Shown piece by piece: positions 1-8,561 of a DNA stretch of 64,000 nt. Position 1 is the first letter of the stretch. Each line of letters opens with the position of its first letter. Location: NCBI RefSeq assembly GCF_039522365.1, contig NZ_BAAADJ010000063.1:99596-163595 (forward strand). The letters are read 5' to 3'. The position numbers were made by a program, and so were the translations under genes. The notes beneath the pieces were generated by a model that saw only the letters and a list, made by a program, of their open reading frames with translations, was not told the DNA's origin and made no database searches. The DNA is from Bacillus carboniphilus. Its GTDB lineage: Bacteria > Bacillota > Bacilli > Bacillales > JC228.

Positions 1-1074
1 GCGCAAATGTTTGTCTTCCGTAACGTGACCAACAGATACGGCTTCAAGCCCGTATTTGGAGAACAAGTCAACGATTTCTTGCTCACGGCCTTTTTTTACA
101 ACGATAAGCATACGCTCTTGAGACTCTGAAAGCATCATTTCGTAAGCGGTCATTCCGCGTTCGCGTTGAGGAACTAGGTCTAGGTTCATTTCGATTCCGG
201 AACCTGCTTTACTCGCCATTTCAGCAGAAGAACTTGTTAGTCCAGCTGCTCCCATGTCTTGGATCCCAACAAGGGCGTCGGATTGAACGAGTTCAAGACA
301 AGCTTCAAGTAAAAGTTTTTCCATGAAAGGATCTCCGACTTGCACAGCAGGACGCTTTTCATCAGATTGTTCCGTCAATTCTTCGGATGCAAACGTTGCC
401 CCATGGATTCCGTCACGTCCGGTTTTAGCTCCCACATACATGACCGTGTTGCCTACGCCATGCGCCTGGCCCTTTTTAATATCTTTATGATCGATGAGTC
501 CAACACACATCGCGTTTACAAGTGGATTGCCTTCGTATGAAGGATCAAATTGGATTTCTCCTCCAACAGTCGGAATTCCGATACAGTTACCGTACCCTGC
601 AATCCCAGCTACGACTTCTTTGAAGAGGTATTTGACACGGTCTGTTTTTAGTTCACCGAATCTTAGGGAGTTTAATAAAGCGATGGGTCTTGCACCCATG
701 GAGAAAACGTCACGGATAATCCCGCCTACACCTGTTGCAGCGCCTTGATACGGCTCAATCGCAGATGGATGGTTATGACTTTCAATTTTAAAAACAACCG
801 CTTGCCCATCTCCAATATCCACGATTCCAGCACCTTCACCAGGTCCCTGAAGGACTTTTTCACCAGAGGTTGGGAACTTTCGAAGCACCGGTTTGGAGTT
901 CTTGTAACTACAATGTTCGGACCACATAACGGAGAAAAGACCGGTTTCCGTGTAGTTCGGCGTGCGACCTAAAATCTTTTCCACCATCGCAAATTCTTCA
1001 TCAGACAAACCCATTTCAGCGTAAATTCTGTCTTGTTTAATTTGTTCTGGACTTGGCTCAAGCAGTAACGACAT
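1..1074 (-). CDS. purL: Phosphoribosylformylglycinamidine synthase large subunit PurL (N-terminal part, runs off the left edge)
   Basis: PurL is the synthetase subunit of FGAM synthase (PurS, PurQ, PurL), which makes FGAM from FGAR, ATP and glutamine in the cytoplasm. The visible 358 codons begin [11 protein letters not shown] and carry family landmarks: SEHCSYK around residues 52-58, KIESHNHP around 96-103 and GVGGIIRD around 115-122. Bacillus PurL proteins are about 740 residues, so roughly half is present. The ATG at 1074 follows a GGAGGGAAT-like Shine-Dalgarno and overlaps the purQ stop by 17 bases, indicating translational coupling. It is the most distal visible gene of the pur operon; the rest lies outside the window. 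Confidence 0.96.
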   Translation of the reverse strand, partial: MSLLLEPSPEQIKQDRIYAEMGLSDEEFAMVEKILGRTPNYTETGLFSVMWSEHCSYKNSKPVLRKFPTSGEKVLQGPGEGAGIVDIGDGQAVVFKIESHNHPSAIEPYQGAATGVGGIIRDVFSMGARPIALLNSLRFGELKTDRVKYLFKEVVAGIAGYGNCIGIPTVGGEIQFDPSYEGNPLVNAMCVGLIDHKDIKKGQAHGVGNTVMYVGAKTGRDGIHGATFASEELTEQSDEKRPAVQVGDPFMEKLLLEACLELVQSDALVGIQDMGAAGLTSSSAEMASKAGSGIEMNLDLVPQRERGMTAYEMMLSESQERMLIVVKKGREQEIVDLFSKYGLEAVSVGHVTEDKHLR

Positions 1075-1741
1075 GTGATTCCCTCCACTGTTTTACGATA
1101 GATTTGAAAAGCTTTAGACCGTCGGCTCCACCTAGAAGATCATCAACAGCACGTTCAGGGTGAGGCATCATTCCAAGGACATTTCCACGTTCATTGATGA
1201 TTCCAGCGATGTTCTCTAAGCTGCCGTTGGGGTTATTTTTATAGGTAAAAACAATTTGGTTATTTGCTTTTAAGCTTAGAAGTGTTTTTTCATCACAGTA
1301 GTAATTTCCTTCACCGTGGGCTACTGGGATGCGGATGGTTTCGTTTTGTTCGTAATCTGAAGTGAACATCGTTTCGTTGTTGGCCACCTCTAGTTCAACT
1401 GGACGACAGATGAATTTTAGGCTTTCATTTCGTCTCATGGCACCTGGGAGAAGGCCCGTTTCTAGTAAAATCTGAAATCCATTGCAGACACCGAGGATTG
1501 GTTTTCCAGCCTCAGCCGCTTTGATGACTTCCTTCATGACATTACTGAATCGGGCGATGGCTCCGGAACGAAGGTAGTCTCCATATGAAAACCCACCAGG
1601 AAGCAGGATTCCATCATAGTCTGCTAGGTTATCTGCATCATGCCAAACATAATCGACTTGCTCTCCTAGCTCATCTTGAATCGCATGAAACATATCAACA
1701 TCACAATTGGAACCTGGAAATACGATTACCGCGAATTTCAC
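1058..1741 (-). CDS. purQ: FGAM synthase glutaminase subunit PurQ
   Basis: PurQ supplies ammonia from glutamine to PurL. The 227-residue protein shows the class I glutamine amidotransferase nucleophile in LGVCNGFQ (Cys86) and the C-terminal MMPHPER motif holding the His/Glu pair. I choose a GTG start giving [13 protein letters not shown], because it overlaps the purS stop as GTGA and gives the length usual for Bacillus; an ATG four codons upstream is less likely. It is co-transcribed and coupled with purS and purL. Confidence 0.95.
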   Translation of the reverse strand: MKFAVIVFPGSNCDVDMFHAIQDELGEQVDYVWHDADNLADYDGILLPGGFSYGDYLRSGAIARFSNVMKEVIKAAEAGKPILGVCNGFQILLETGLLPGAMRRNESLKFICRPVELEVANNETMFTSDYEQNETIRIPVAHGEGNYYCDEKTLLSLKANNQIVFTYKNNPNGSLENIAGIINERGNVLGMMPHPERAVDDLLGGADGLKLFKSIVKQWRESHVVTA

Positions 1742-1992
1742 AGAGCAACACACTCCTCAATCTCGTAGCGATAATCTTCAATAACTGGATTAGCAAGCAC
1801 TTTGTCGCAGATTTCCTTCACGACTTCGTTTACATCTCGATCTGTTTTTTCTAATGTTAACTCCATATACTTACCGATTCGAACGTCTGTTACATCAGAA
1901 AAACTTAGAGTGTGTAAAGAATTTTTCACTGCCGTACCTTGTGGATCTAAAACACTTTCTCTCAATGTCACGTAAACTTTTACTTTATACAT
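1738..1992 (-). CDS. purS: FGAM synthase subunit PurS
   Basis: PurS is the small 84-residue subunit that bridges PurQ and PurL in Gram-positive FGAM synthase. The sequence [19 protein letters not shown] is typical of the family and the length is standard. A GGAGGCAAACACC Shine-Dalgarno precedes the ATG. The gene lies 37 bases after purC and overlaps purQ by four bases. Confidence 0.95.
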   Translation of the reverse strand: MYKVKVYVTLRESVLDPQGTAVKNSLHTLSFSDVTDVRIGKYMELTLEKTDRDVNEVVKEICDKVLANPVIEDYRYEIEECVAL

Positions 1993-2029
1993 GGTGTTTG
2001 CCTCCAGTCATTTTATAAAAGTGGTTTTT

Positions 2030-2755
2030 TTAAGCTTGGGTAACTTGGGTTGCTAGAATGCGCGAATAAATAGTTTCATAGGCTGATGTTAAGTTTCCAA
2101 GGTCACGTCGGAACACGTCTTTGTCTAGTTTTTCTTGTGTTTTAACGTCCCATAGACGACAGGTGTCTGGGGAGATCTCGTCAGCCAAAATAATTTCATT
2201 TTTAGCATCTTTTCCAAACTCAAGTTTGAAATCAATCAGTTGAACGTTCATGGTTGCGAACCAGTTTGAGAGGATTTCGTTCACAGCCAGTGCGTTTTGT
2301 TTCAATATTTCGACTTCTATGCGTGAAGCAAGCTGTAATTCGCGGATGTGATCTTCTGTGATAAGTGGGTCACCGAGTTCATCATCTTTTAGGTAAAACT
2401 CCACGAGCGGCATGGTGAGCGATTTGCCCTCCTCCACACCAAGTCGCTTTGAAAAACTGCCGGCTGCTTTGTTTCTTACTACAACTTCAATTGGAATGAT
2501 GTCGACTTTCTTAACGAGTTGCTCAGTAGATGATAGCTTTTGAACAAAATGAGAAGGGATTCCTTCGTTATGAAGCTTTGAAAATATCAAACTCGTAATT
2601 TCATTATTTAACCGGCCTTTCCCGGCAATTTGGCTCTTCTTTTCACCGTTGAAGGCAGTTGCAGAATCTTTATACTCTAACCAAACAAGCTGTGGGTCGT
2701 TTGTTGTGTAAACCTTTTTCGCTTTTCCTTCATATAGCAGTGCTCTCTTTTCCAT
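2030..2755 (-). CDS. purC: SAICAR synthetase PurC
   Basis: PurC joins CAIR with aspartate using ATP to form SAICAR. The 241-residue length matches Bacillus PurC; the N-terminus LLYEGKAKKVY and the VVRNKAAGSFSKR and DEISPDTCRLWD segments are family signatures. An AAGGAGG Shine-Dalgarno lies seven bases before the ATG. The gap to purB is about 620 bases, far longer than between other genes of this operon, and is filled by tandem repeats described separately. Confidence 0.96.
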   Translation of the reverse strand: MEKRALLYEGKAKKVYTTNDPQLVWLEYKDSATAFNGEKKSQIAGKGRLNNEITSLIFSKLHNEGIPSHFVQKLSSTEQLVKKVDIIPIEVVVRNKAAGSFSKRLGVEEGKSLTMPLVEFYLKDDELGDPLITEDHIRELQLASRIEVEILKQNALAVNEILSNWFATMNVQLIDFKLEFGKDAKNEIILADEISPDTCRLWDVKTQEKLDKDVFRRDLGNLTSAYETIYSRILATQVTQA

Positions 2756-2820
2756 GGAAGAGCCTCCTTTTTAGTTAATGGCGGTTGTGGGGTGTGGCTG
2801 TTGTGAGAGTTTTTGTGTGC

Positions 2821-3114
2821 TATCGGAAATTTTGCTGGCCTTATCGGAAATCTTGGTGCTTCTATCGGAAATTTCTTGGCGGCTATCGGAAACTTTGGCG
2901 CTTCTACCGGAAATTTCACTGACCCTATCGGAAACTTTGGACCTTCTATCGGAAATTCCCGGCGGCCTATCGGAAAATTTTGCTCTTCTATCGGAAATTT
3001 CACTGACCCTATCGGAAACTTTGGCGCTTCTATCGGAAATTCCCGGCGGCCTATCGGAAAATTTTGCTCTTCTATCGGAATTTCCGCCGTTCCTATCAGA
3101 AATCCAGCACCATT
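2821..3114. repeat. Tandem array A: 14 units of exactly 21 bp, core TATCGGAAATT
   Basis: On the plus strand the core TATCGGAAAYT recurs at 2821, 2842, 2863, 2884, 2905, 2926, 2947, 2968, 2989, 3010, 3031, 3052, 3073 and 3094, always 21 bases apart with no indel. The first 8-10 bases are nearly constant (one TACCGG, one TATCAG); the other 11 vary among a few versions, some reused in the same order, which suggests block duplication. It sits inside the purine operon, so it must be transcribed. Because 21 is a multiple of three, several frames stay open across it, but none has convincing coding character. Confidence 0.9.
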
Positions 3115-3300
3115 TAACCCTAATTCGGAACTCAGAACACTCAATTCAGAAGTTATTACTCATTTTTCAGAACTCAGCATCCATTTTCCGGAACTCAGCC
3201 ACCGTTTTCGGAACTAAAAGTATGTTTTCCAGAACTTAGGCAACATTTTTCAGAAGTTCCAGCCTGTTTTTCAGAACTCAGAACCCTCCCAGAACTCAAC
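3115..3300. repeat. Tandem array B: about 9 units, mostly 21 bp, core TTTCAGAACTCA
   Basis: Directly after array A a second core, TTYCRGAACTYAG, repeats with its C(A/G)G at 3126, 3147, 3168, 3189, 3209, 3230, 3251, 3272 and 3290. Spacings are 21, 21, 21, 20, 21, 21, 21 and 18. It is out of phase with array A (29 bases between the last A and first B core) and has a different consensus, yet keeps the same rhythm. The units are more diverged from one another than in array A. It ends about 10 bases before the first palindromic element next to purB. Confidence 0.82.
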
Positions 3301-3310
3301 CCCAACAGAG

Positions 3311-3383
3311 GTGGGACAGGAAACCTGTCCCCTCTGTCCCACACTGAATGAGGTGGGACACCAAACCTGTCCCTACTGTCCCA
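3311..3383 (-). repeat. Two copies of the dispersed GGGACA palindromic element at the purB 3' end
   Basis: Copies at 3311-3342 and 3353-3383 both read GTGGGACA..CCTGTCCC..TGTCCCA on the plus strand. The second supplies the last purB codons (Gly-Gln) and its stop. Outer arms GTGGGACA/TGTCCCAC and an inner CCTGTCCC allow alternative hairpins. Confidence 0.88.
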
Positions 3384-4668
3384 TTACACGTTCAAAGATG
3401 GTGTCGACGTGTTTTAGGTGGTAGTTGTAGTCGAAGCAGTCATCGATTTCGGCTGGACTTAGCAATTCGGTGATTTTCTCATCCGCCTCGATTAGGCTTC
3501 GGAATGGGACTTGTTCTTCCCATGCTTGCATTGCACGCGGTTGGACGGTGTCGTAGGCTTCTTCACGTGGAAGGCCTTTGTCAATCAATGCTAGCAACAC
3601 ACGTTGGGAGTAGATTAACCCTAACGTACGATCCATGTTTCGCTTCATGTTTTCTGGGAATACCGTTAAGTTTTTCACGATGTTCGCGAAGCGGTTTAAC
3701 ATGTAGTTCAATGCGATTGTCGCATCTGGCAAAATGATTCGCTCTGCTGAAGAATGAGAGATATCTCGTTCATGCCATAGTGGAACATTTTCATAAGCCG
3801 TCATCATGTATCCACGAATCACACGCGCCATTCCCGTCATGTTTTCTGAACCGATTGGGTTACGTTTATGCGGCATTGCAGAAGATCCTTTTTGACCCTT
3901 TGCAAAAAACTCTTCTACTTCACGAGTTTCACTTTTTTGTAACCCACGAACCTCAACTGCAAATTTTTCAATAGAAGTCGCAATCAATGCAATCGTTGAT
4001 AAATAGTGAGCGTGACGATCACGTTGGAGGGTTTGCGTTGAAACTGGTGCTGCCTGTAGCCCTAATTTTTCACAAACATACTTTTCTACAAAAGGATCAA
4101 TGTTGGCGTATGTACCAACAGCTCCCGAGATTTTTCCAAACTCAATGCCTTCCGCCGCTTGCTTGAACCGCTCTAGGTTACGCTTCATCTCTTCGTACCA
4201 TAAAGCCAATTTCAAACCGAATGTCGTTGGCTCAGCGTGTACCCCATGTGTTCTTCCCATCATCACTGTGTACTTGTGCTCAATCGCTTTATTTTTTAAA
4301 ATCTCGATAAAGTTCTCGATATCTTTTAATAAAATGGCATTCGCCTGCTTAATTTGATAAGACAGCGCCGTGTCCACAACATCAGTTGACGTTAGACCGT
4401 AGTGGACCCACTTTCTTTCCTCACCCAATGTCTCAGACACCGCACGAGTAAAAGCTACGACATCATGTCTTGTTTCTTCTTCAATTTCTTTAATTCGATC
4501 GATGTTAAAAGAAGCATTTTCACGAATTTTTTGCACGTCTTCTTTTGGAATTTCACCAAGCTCCACCCAAGCTTCACATGCTAAAATTTCTACCTCTAAC
4601 CAAGCGTTAAAACGGTTTTCTTCTGTCCAAATCGCTCCCATTTCAGGGCGTGTATAACGATCAATCAT
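3373..4668 (-). CDS. purB: Adenylosuccinate lyase PurB
   Basis: PurB cleaves SAICAR to AICAR plus fumarate and adenylosuccinate to AMP plus fumarate. From [11 protein letters not shown] the protein is 431 residues, the usual Bacillus length. The fumarase/aspartase signature [11 protein letters not shown] and the TSTDVVDTA and [10 protein letters not shown] segments are present. I reject an upstream ATG that would add 12 residues, because the chosen ATG overlaps the purK stop as ATGA and follows CGGAGG. The final codons lie in a dispersed palindromic repeat, so the extreme C-terminus may differ from relatives. Confidence 0.96.
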   Translation of the reverse strand: MIDRYTRPEMGAIWTEENRFNAWLEVEILACEAWVELGEIPKEDVQKIRENASFNIDRIKEIEEETRHDVVAFTRAVSETLGEERKWVHYGLTSTDVVDTALSYQIKQANAILLKDIENFIEILKNKAIEHKYTVMMGRTHGVHAEPTTFGLKLALWYEEMKRNLERFKQAAEGIEFGKISGAVGTYANIDPFVEKYVCEKLGLQAAPVSTQTLQRDRHAHYLSTIALIATSIEKFAVEVRGLQKSETREVEEFFAKGQKGSSAMPHKRNPIGSENMTGMARVIRGYMMTAYENVPLWHERDISHSSAERIILPDATIALNYMLNRFANIVKNLTVFPENMKRNMDRTLGLIYSQRVLLALIDKGLPREEAYDTVQPRAMQAWEEQVPFRSLIEADEKITELLSPAEIDDCFDYNYHLKHVDTIFERVMGQ

Positions 4669-5828
4669 TGTAATCCTCCGATCTTTTCCTGCATCTTTTC
4701 CCATATTTGACTTTCTTCCATCTCAGATAAAACTTTTTCCACTGATTCATCTAAAACCGTTATGTGACCCATCTTTCTTTTAAGTTTTGCCTCATGTTTA
4801 CCATATAGATGAACATTCCAACTACGGTATTTTTTAATATTGTTGACAACTTTCTCCTGATGTTCTCCTAATATGTTTACCATAACGGCCGGTTTTAATT
4901 GATCAACACTTCCTAATGACCAGTTGCAGACCGCTCGAATGTGTTGCGCGAACTGAGATGTTTCACAAGCTTCTATTGTATAATGTCCGGAATTGTGAGG
5001 TCTAGGAGCAAGTTCGTTGATAAAGATGTCTCCTTCTTTTGTTAAAAACATCTCAACCGCCAATACTCCAACCACCTGCATGTACTCCGCAATCTTTTTA
5101 GCTTTTTCAACTGCGTCCGCTTTTGCAGCTTCACTGATTCGAGCAGGCGCAATCGTTTGGTGTAAAATATTATCTCTGTGGATGTTTTCTGCGACTGGAA
5201 ATACAGACATTTCGCCATCTGGGTTCCGAGCAATTATCACGGAGATTTCTTTTTCAAAATCGACCCATTGTTCAAGAACGCATTCACCCTGTTGTAATAA
5301 CTTAGCTCCGTCCGGCAAGTCCTTCTCAGAACGAATCACAAGCTGCCCTTTTCCGTCATAACCACCTCTAGCTGTTTTTAAAACAGAAGGGTATCCAATT
5401 TCCTCTATCTCTCTATATAAATCTTCCAAACTCTCGATAACAGCATAGGGAGCAACCTCAACACCCGCTTCCTGAATGCTACGTTTCTCAGAAATCCGAC
5501 TTTGCGTGAGCTCTAGCACTCTACTTCCCTGGGGAACATAAGCATGCTCGCATAGCCATTTCAATCGTTCAGAATCTATATTTTCAAACTCATATGTAAC
5601 AACATCACTGATTGCAGCTAGCTTTCGTACAGCGATGGAATCATTGTATTCAGCAATAATTTTATAATCCGCAACTTGCCCACAAGGAGAATCTTCGGTA
5701 GGGTCTAAAACAGCGATTCGAAAGCCCATTGATTTAGCAGCTTGCGCCATCATTCTCCCTAATTGTCCTCCACCTATAATTCCAATGGTTTGACCAGGTA
5801 AAATTAGTTGCTTAGACAAGTTCATCAC
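4665..5828 (-). CDS. purK: 5-(carboxyamino)imidazole ribonucleotide synthase PurK
   Basis: PurK carboxylates AIR with ATP and bicarbonate to N5-CAIR. The 387-residue ATP-grasp protein has an N-terminal dinucleotide-like loop [12 protein letters not shown], the central [11 protein letters not shown] loop and the [24 protein letters not shown] metal-site region. It overlaps purE by 17 bases upstream and purB by four downstream. The start may be either of two adjacent ATG codons. Confidence 0.95.
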   Translation of the reverse strand: MMNLSKQLILPGQTIGIIGGGQLGRMMAQAAKSMGFRIAVLDPTEDSPCGQVADYKIIAEYNDSIAVRKLAAISDVVTYEFENIDSERLKWLCEHAYVPQGSRVLELTQSRISEKRSIQEAGVEVAPYAVIESLEDLYREIEEIGYPSVLKTARGGYDGKGQLVIRSEKDLPDGAKLLQQGECVLEQWVDFEKEISVIIARNPDGEMSVFPVAENIHRDNILHQTIAPARISEAAKADAVEKAKKIAEYMQVVGVLAVEMFLTKEGDIFINELAPRPHNSGHYTIEACETSQFAQHIRAVCNWSLGSVDQLKPAVMVNILGEHQEKVVNNIKKYRSWNVHLYGKHEAKLKRKMGHITVLDESVEKVLSEMEESQIWEKMQEKIGGLQ

Positions 5829-6300
5829 TACTTTCTAATACAGATTCTCTTGTTTTGTCGCGCATAGCTTGAAGTTTACTTGCAATGCCCAGGTTGGTTG
5901 AGCCTAAAATTTGGGCAGCTAATAGCCCAGCATTCGTCGCACCCGCTTTTCCGATGGCTACTGTTGCAACCGGTACGCCGCCTGGCATTTGAACGATGGA
6001 TAATAAGGAGTCCAGTCCATTTAAGGCTTTCGATTGAACCGGTACACCGATAACCGGAAGCGTAGTTTTGGCTGCTACCATTCCAGGTAAGTGGGCAGCT
6101 CCTCCAGCTCCAGCGATGATGACTTTAATTCCACGATTACGTGCTTCTTCTGCGAATGTAAACATAAGATCTGGCGTGCGATGCGCAGAGACCACTTTTT
6201 TTTCAAAAGGAATCTCGAGTTGATCAAGCACCTCACAGGTAATTTTCATTGTATCCCAGTCTGACTTGCTGCCCATGATTACTGCAATTTCAGGTTTCAT
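5812..6300 (-). CDS. purE: N5-CAIR mutase PurE
   Basis: PurE converts N5-CAIR to CAIR. The 162-residue protein begins [18 protein letters not shown], with class I PurE motifs ([25 protein letters not shown]). I choose the ATG at 6300 because CCAGGAGG lies just upstream; a longer frame back to 6372 would read through the riboswitch terminator. It is the first gene of the operon. Confidence 0.96.
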   Translation of the reverse strand: MKPEIAVIMGSKSDWDTMKITCEVLDQLEIPFEKKVVSAHRTPDLMFTFAEEARNRGIKVIIAGAGGAAHLPGMVAAKTTLPVIGVPVQSKALNGLDSLLSIVQMPGGVPVATVAIGKAGATNAGLLAAQILGSTNLGIASKLQAMRDKTRESVLESSDELV

Positions 6301-6334
6301 GTTCTCCTCCTGGTACAACTTTTTATAAAATAAG

Positions 6335-6386
6335 AAAAGCTCGAAACAGATTGACTCCATAAGAGAAAGCAATCTGCCCGAGCTTT
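6335..6386 (-). terminator. Attenuator terminator of the pur leader
   Basis: On the minus strand a long stem (AAAGCTCGGGCAGATTG with CAATCTGTTTCGAGCTTT) is followed by a T-rich stretch, 35 bases before purE. It lies downstream of the guanine aptamer, the arrangement for premature termination when guanine is bound. Confidence 0.85.
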
Positions 6387-6454
6387 AGATGTTTTCATGG
6401 GTAAAAAACGACAGTCCTTCCCCATAAAAATCCTAATACGGCCTATTTCACTTT

Positions 6455-6525
6455 CCCTCATAGTCCGATAATTTACGGTCATCGGGTAGAAACTTTTGGG
6501 CCATATCCCCAACATTATACGAGGG
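6455..6525 (-). promoter_or_regulatory. Guanine-type purine riboswitch aptamer
   Basis: The minus strand reads CCCTCGTATAATG..GGATATGGC..GTTTCTACC..CCGTAAAT..GGACTATGAGGG. This matches the purine riboswitch: P1 pairs CCCTC with GAGGG, the two hairpin loops are ATATGGC-like and CCGTAAA, and the core GTTTCTACC is intact. The J3/1 segment is ACTAT, with C at the ligand-pairing position, so guanine or hypoxanthine is expected. Bound ligand should favour the terminator at 6335-6386 and turn the operon off. Confidence 0.93.
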
Positions 6526-6556
6526 TCTTTAATTGTCAGTTTCTTAACTCCATTTC

Positions 6557-6586
6557 ATTTTAACAACGGCTTTCAAGTAATGTCAA
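6557..6586 (-). promoter_or_regulatory. Sigma-A promoter of the pur operon
   Basis: Minus strand TTGACA (6586-6581) and TAAAAT (6562-6557), 18 bases apart, lie between the PurBoxes and the riboswitch. Confidence 0.75.
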
Positions 6587-6590
6587 CAAC

Positions 6591-6636
6591 AAATAGCGAA
6601 CATTAAAATTTTCAGACAATATAATGTTCGGCTTTT
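6591..6636 (-). promoter_or_regulatory. Pair of inverted PurBoxes (PurR operator)
   Basis: On the minus strand AAAAGCCGAACATT (6636-6623) is followed by the inverted AATGTTCGCTATTT (6605-6592), with about 17 bases between. This matches the PurBox consensus with central CGAAC in the spaced inverted arrangement bound by PurR of Bacillus, which is released by PRPP. The site is just upstream of the -35 and begins four bases past the preceding gene's stop. Confidence 0.85.
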
Positions 6637-6639
6637 CAT

Positions 6640-7434
6640 TTAGTTTTGTTTTGTTTCTGGGACAGCGAAACCTGTCCCCCCTGTCCCGTAGACTCTTTTT
6701 ATGAATTTGCCGATGACTAGAGGCAGGATGGTGTGCCTTCGGTAGTGTAGGAACTTTATGAGTTCTTTTCCGTCTTCTTTAGATAAATTCCAATCATGCG
6801 GTATGAAAGACACCATTTCTTCTAGAAGTTGAATGGGCATGGTTTGAACAACCCGTACTGCTTCCTTAAAGTCATTTTCACTCGGGACAAATTTTGCCAT
6901 CATTTCATGGGTTGCACTCTTAATCAACGTATTAGACAAATAGTAAAAATCATTAACTTCCCAATCATTTGATCCAAGTAAATCTGCGTGATCAATTACC
7001 CATAGGTAATGGGCACCAGACTCAACTTCTTCTAGTAAAATATTTTTCCTGGTCCGATCAACATTGCAAAGCCAATAATCAAACACGATAATTTTTGCCA
7101 AGTCTGAAGCATTTAGTATTCTTTCAGGCTTCACCTCGTGCGCATTTTTACAATCGTATAAGTACAAGCTCATAAACTGTTTGGATGTATTTACAGTTCC
7201 TATTTTATTGGGCATTTGATCCACGAATTCCTCCGGCAGACTGACTTGATAGGAGTAGGGAATCGGCAACCCCATAAATCGTGAAATACAGTACCCGATC
7301 CATTCATTAATTAAAGCTTTACTCTCCTTTGGTTTATACAGCTTAACGACGTAGTCTTTCCCATTATCGAATGAAATTAAGTGGGCATTGTTCGTTTTAC
7401 TTTCAAATAGCTTTTGATAGAGTTGAGGCTTCAA
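6640..7434 (-). CDS. HipA-like kinase-domain protein
   Basis: A 264-residue protein resembling stand-alone HipA-like kinase domains. Visible motifs are VVKLYKP (possible ATP-binding Lys near residue 31), VFDYWLCNVDRTRKNILL (catalytic-loop-like, Asp then Asn) and LWVIDHADLLGS (DFG-like). The TTG start overlaps the upstream glycosyltransferase stop as TTGA, so the two are coupled. The last 15 or so residues (GTGGTGFAVPETKQN) are encoded by a copy of the dispersed palindromic repeat and are probably not ancestral. Substrate unknown. No HipB-like antitoxin gene is adjacent, so a toxin-antitoxin reading is not supported. Confidence 0.72.
   Translation of the reverse strand: MKPQLYQKLFESKTNNAHLISFDNGKDYVVKLYKPKESKALINEWIGYCISRFMGLPIPYSYQVSLPEEFVDQMPNKIGTVNTSKQFMSLYLYDCKNAHEVKPERILNASDLAKIIVFDYWLCNVDRTRKNILLEEVESGAHYLWVIDHADLLGSNDWEVNDFYYLSNTLIKSATHEMMAKFVPSENDFKEAVRVVQTMPIQLLEEMVSFIPHDWNLSKEDGKELIKFLHYRRHTILPLVIGKFIKRVYGTGGTGFAVPETKQN
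6658..6688 (-). repeat. Dispersed GGGACA palindromic element
   Basis: Copy inside the 3' end of the HipA-like gene; it encodes the terminal Gly-Thr-Gly-rich residues. Confidence 0.85.
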
Positions 7435-8528
7435 TTTGAATTACCTCGCTTTACAATTTGGCTTAATAGCTGGATATATTGCTCTGAGCATACAGGTAAT
7501 GAGAAGTATTCCTCCACTCGATTTCTTGCAGTCTTTGAAATCTCATCGTATCGGTGGGGACGGTCAATGAGACGATAGATACATTCGGCAGCCCCTTTTA
7601 CATGCTCTTCTTTATATAAAAATCCTGTTTCCCCGTGCTTTACGATTTCTGGAACGGATGATATATCAGGAGCCACAACTGGAACACCGCAAGCCATTGA
7701 TTCGATAAAAGTATTTCCAAAGGATTCTGATTTTGTGGTGGAAATCGTGCATCCACCTGATTTTCTAATTTTTGCGTATAAATGAGGCATTTGTTGGTAT
7801 GGGACCACAGGAAACCATTTCACTACTTCAGTTAGCCCCTGACTTTTCCATTCCTGTTCAAACAAATCCCGCTCCACACTTCTAGCTCCGCCGATAACCC
7901 AAAACTCAATATCGTTTCTTTCCATACGAATAGATTTAGCGATTCTCAGCAATAGTCTCCAATTCTTTCGAACATCTAGTCTACCAATATAGGCTACTAC
8001 TTTCTTGTTTTTCGGAAGAATTGGATCATGGTTTAGCTGGATTTCTCCTTGATCAAGGGGGCGGAAAAACGATGTATTTAGGCAATTATTGATGACTTTT
8101 ATGGGGGCATGCTGATCGATTAAAATAGAAAGAACTCTTTTTTGATAGCTTGTGGGAACAATGAATAGACTAGGTGATATTTTTTCAACCCCGTTAAGAT
8201 TTCTCGACAATTTCGTAATTTCGGGAGTTCTCGCTTCCACTAAAATTGGCCCGTCGTACTGGACCTTCTCTAGCCAGCTATAAGCTTTACTTGTATCAAC
8301 AACAACAATGGCATCGTAGTGATTCTTCAGGATAATTTGGTTAATCTCTTCTGTATCTTGTGTCAAATAGACCGTCGCAACATCCTGCATCATATGCATT
8401 CCACCTAAGTCTTTACAATAGAGAAACTCGGTGGTAATTCCACGTTTTTTAAAATAAATGGCGCGGTTACGCCAACCGGCATTCACACCACCTACTGTTA
8501 GTAGCCGCCAGATGATTAAAATTTTCAT
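7431..8528 (-). CDS. Family 4-type glycosyltransferase
   Basis: A 365-residue GT-B glycosyltransferase. The donor-binding half shows KKVVAYIGRLDVRKNW, FWVIGGARS and the ESFGNTFIESMACGVPVVAPDISSVPEIV signature with the EX7E pair. The N-terminal MKILIIWRLLTVGGVNAGW is an acceptor-side Rossmann strand. It looks like the spore-coat-associated glycosyltransferases of Bacillus (CotSA/YtcC type), but that role is only inferred from its neighbours. A GAGGAAGTG Shine-Dalgarno precedes the ATG. It is the middle gene of a three-gene unit. Confidence 0.8.
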   Translation of the reverse strand: MKILIIWRLLTVGGVNAGWRNRAIYFKKRGITTEFLYCKDLGGMHMMQDVATVYLTQDTEEINQIILKNHYDAIVVVDTSKAYSWLEKVQYDGPILVEARTPEITKLSRNLNGVEKISPSLFIVPTSYQKRVLSILIDQHAPIKVINNCLNTSFFRPLDQGEIQLNHDPILPKNKKVVAYIGRLDVRKNWRLLLRIAKSIRMERNDIEFWVIGGARSVERDLFEQEWKSQGLTEVVKWFPVVPYQQMPHLYAKIRKSGGCTISTTKSESFGNTFIESMACGVPVVAPDISSVPEIVKHGETGFLYKEEHVKGAAECIYRLIDRPHRYDEISKTARNRVEEYFSLPVCSEQYIQLLSQIVKRGNSN

Positions 8529-8561
8529 ATTATCACTTCCTCTGCAGCTTTCTTACTTCGC

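Noticed and set aside
2821..3114. CRISPR array
   Set aside because: The constant part is only about 10 bases and the variable part about 11, far below CRISPR repeat and spacer sizes; variable parts recur, and no cas genes are present.
2677..3239. Long open frames on both strands across the pur arrays, encoding FPIEAPKFPIG-type or LSEISLTLSETLAL-type repeats
   Set aside because: A 21-base period keeps several frames open automatically. No frame has a good ribosome-binding site and start, and the array-B part breaks the pattern. Treated as non-coding repeat.
6640..7434. HipAB-type toxin-antitoxin module
   Set aside because: No HipB-like DNA-binding gene adjoins; the partner genes are a glycosyltransferase and another kinase-like protein.
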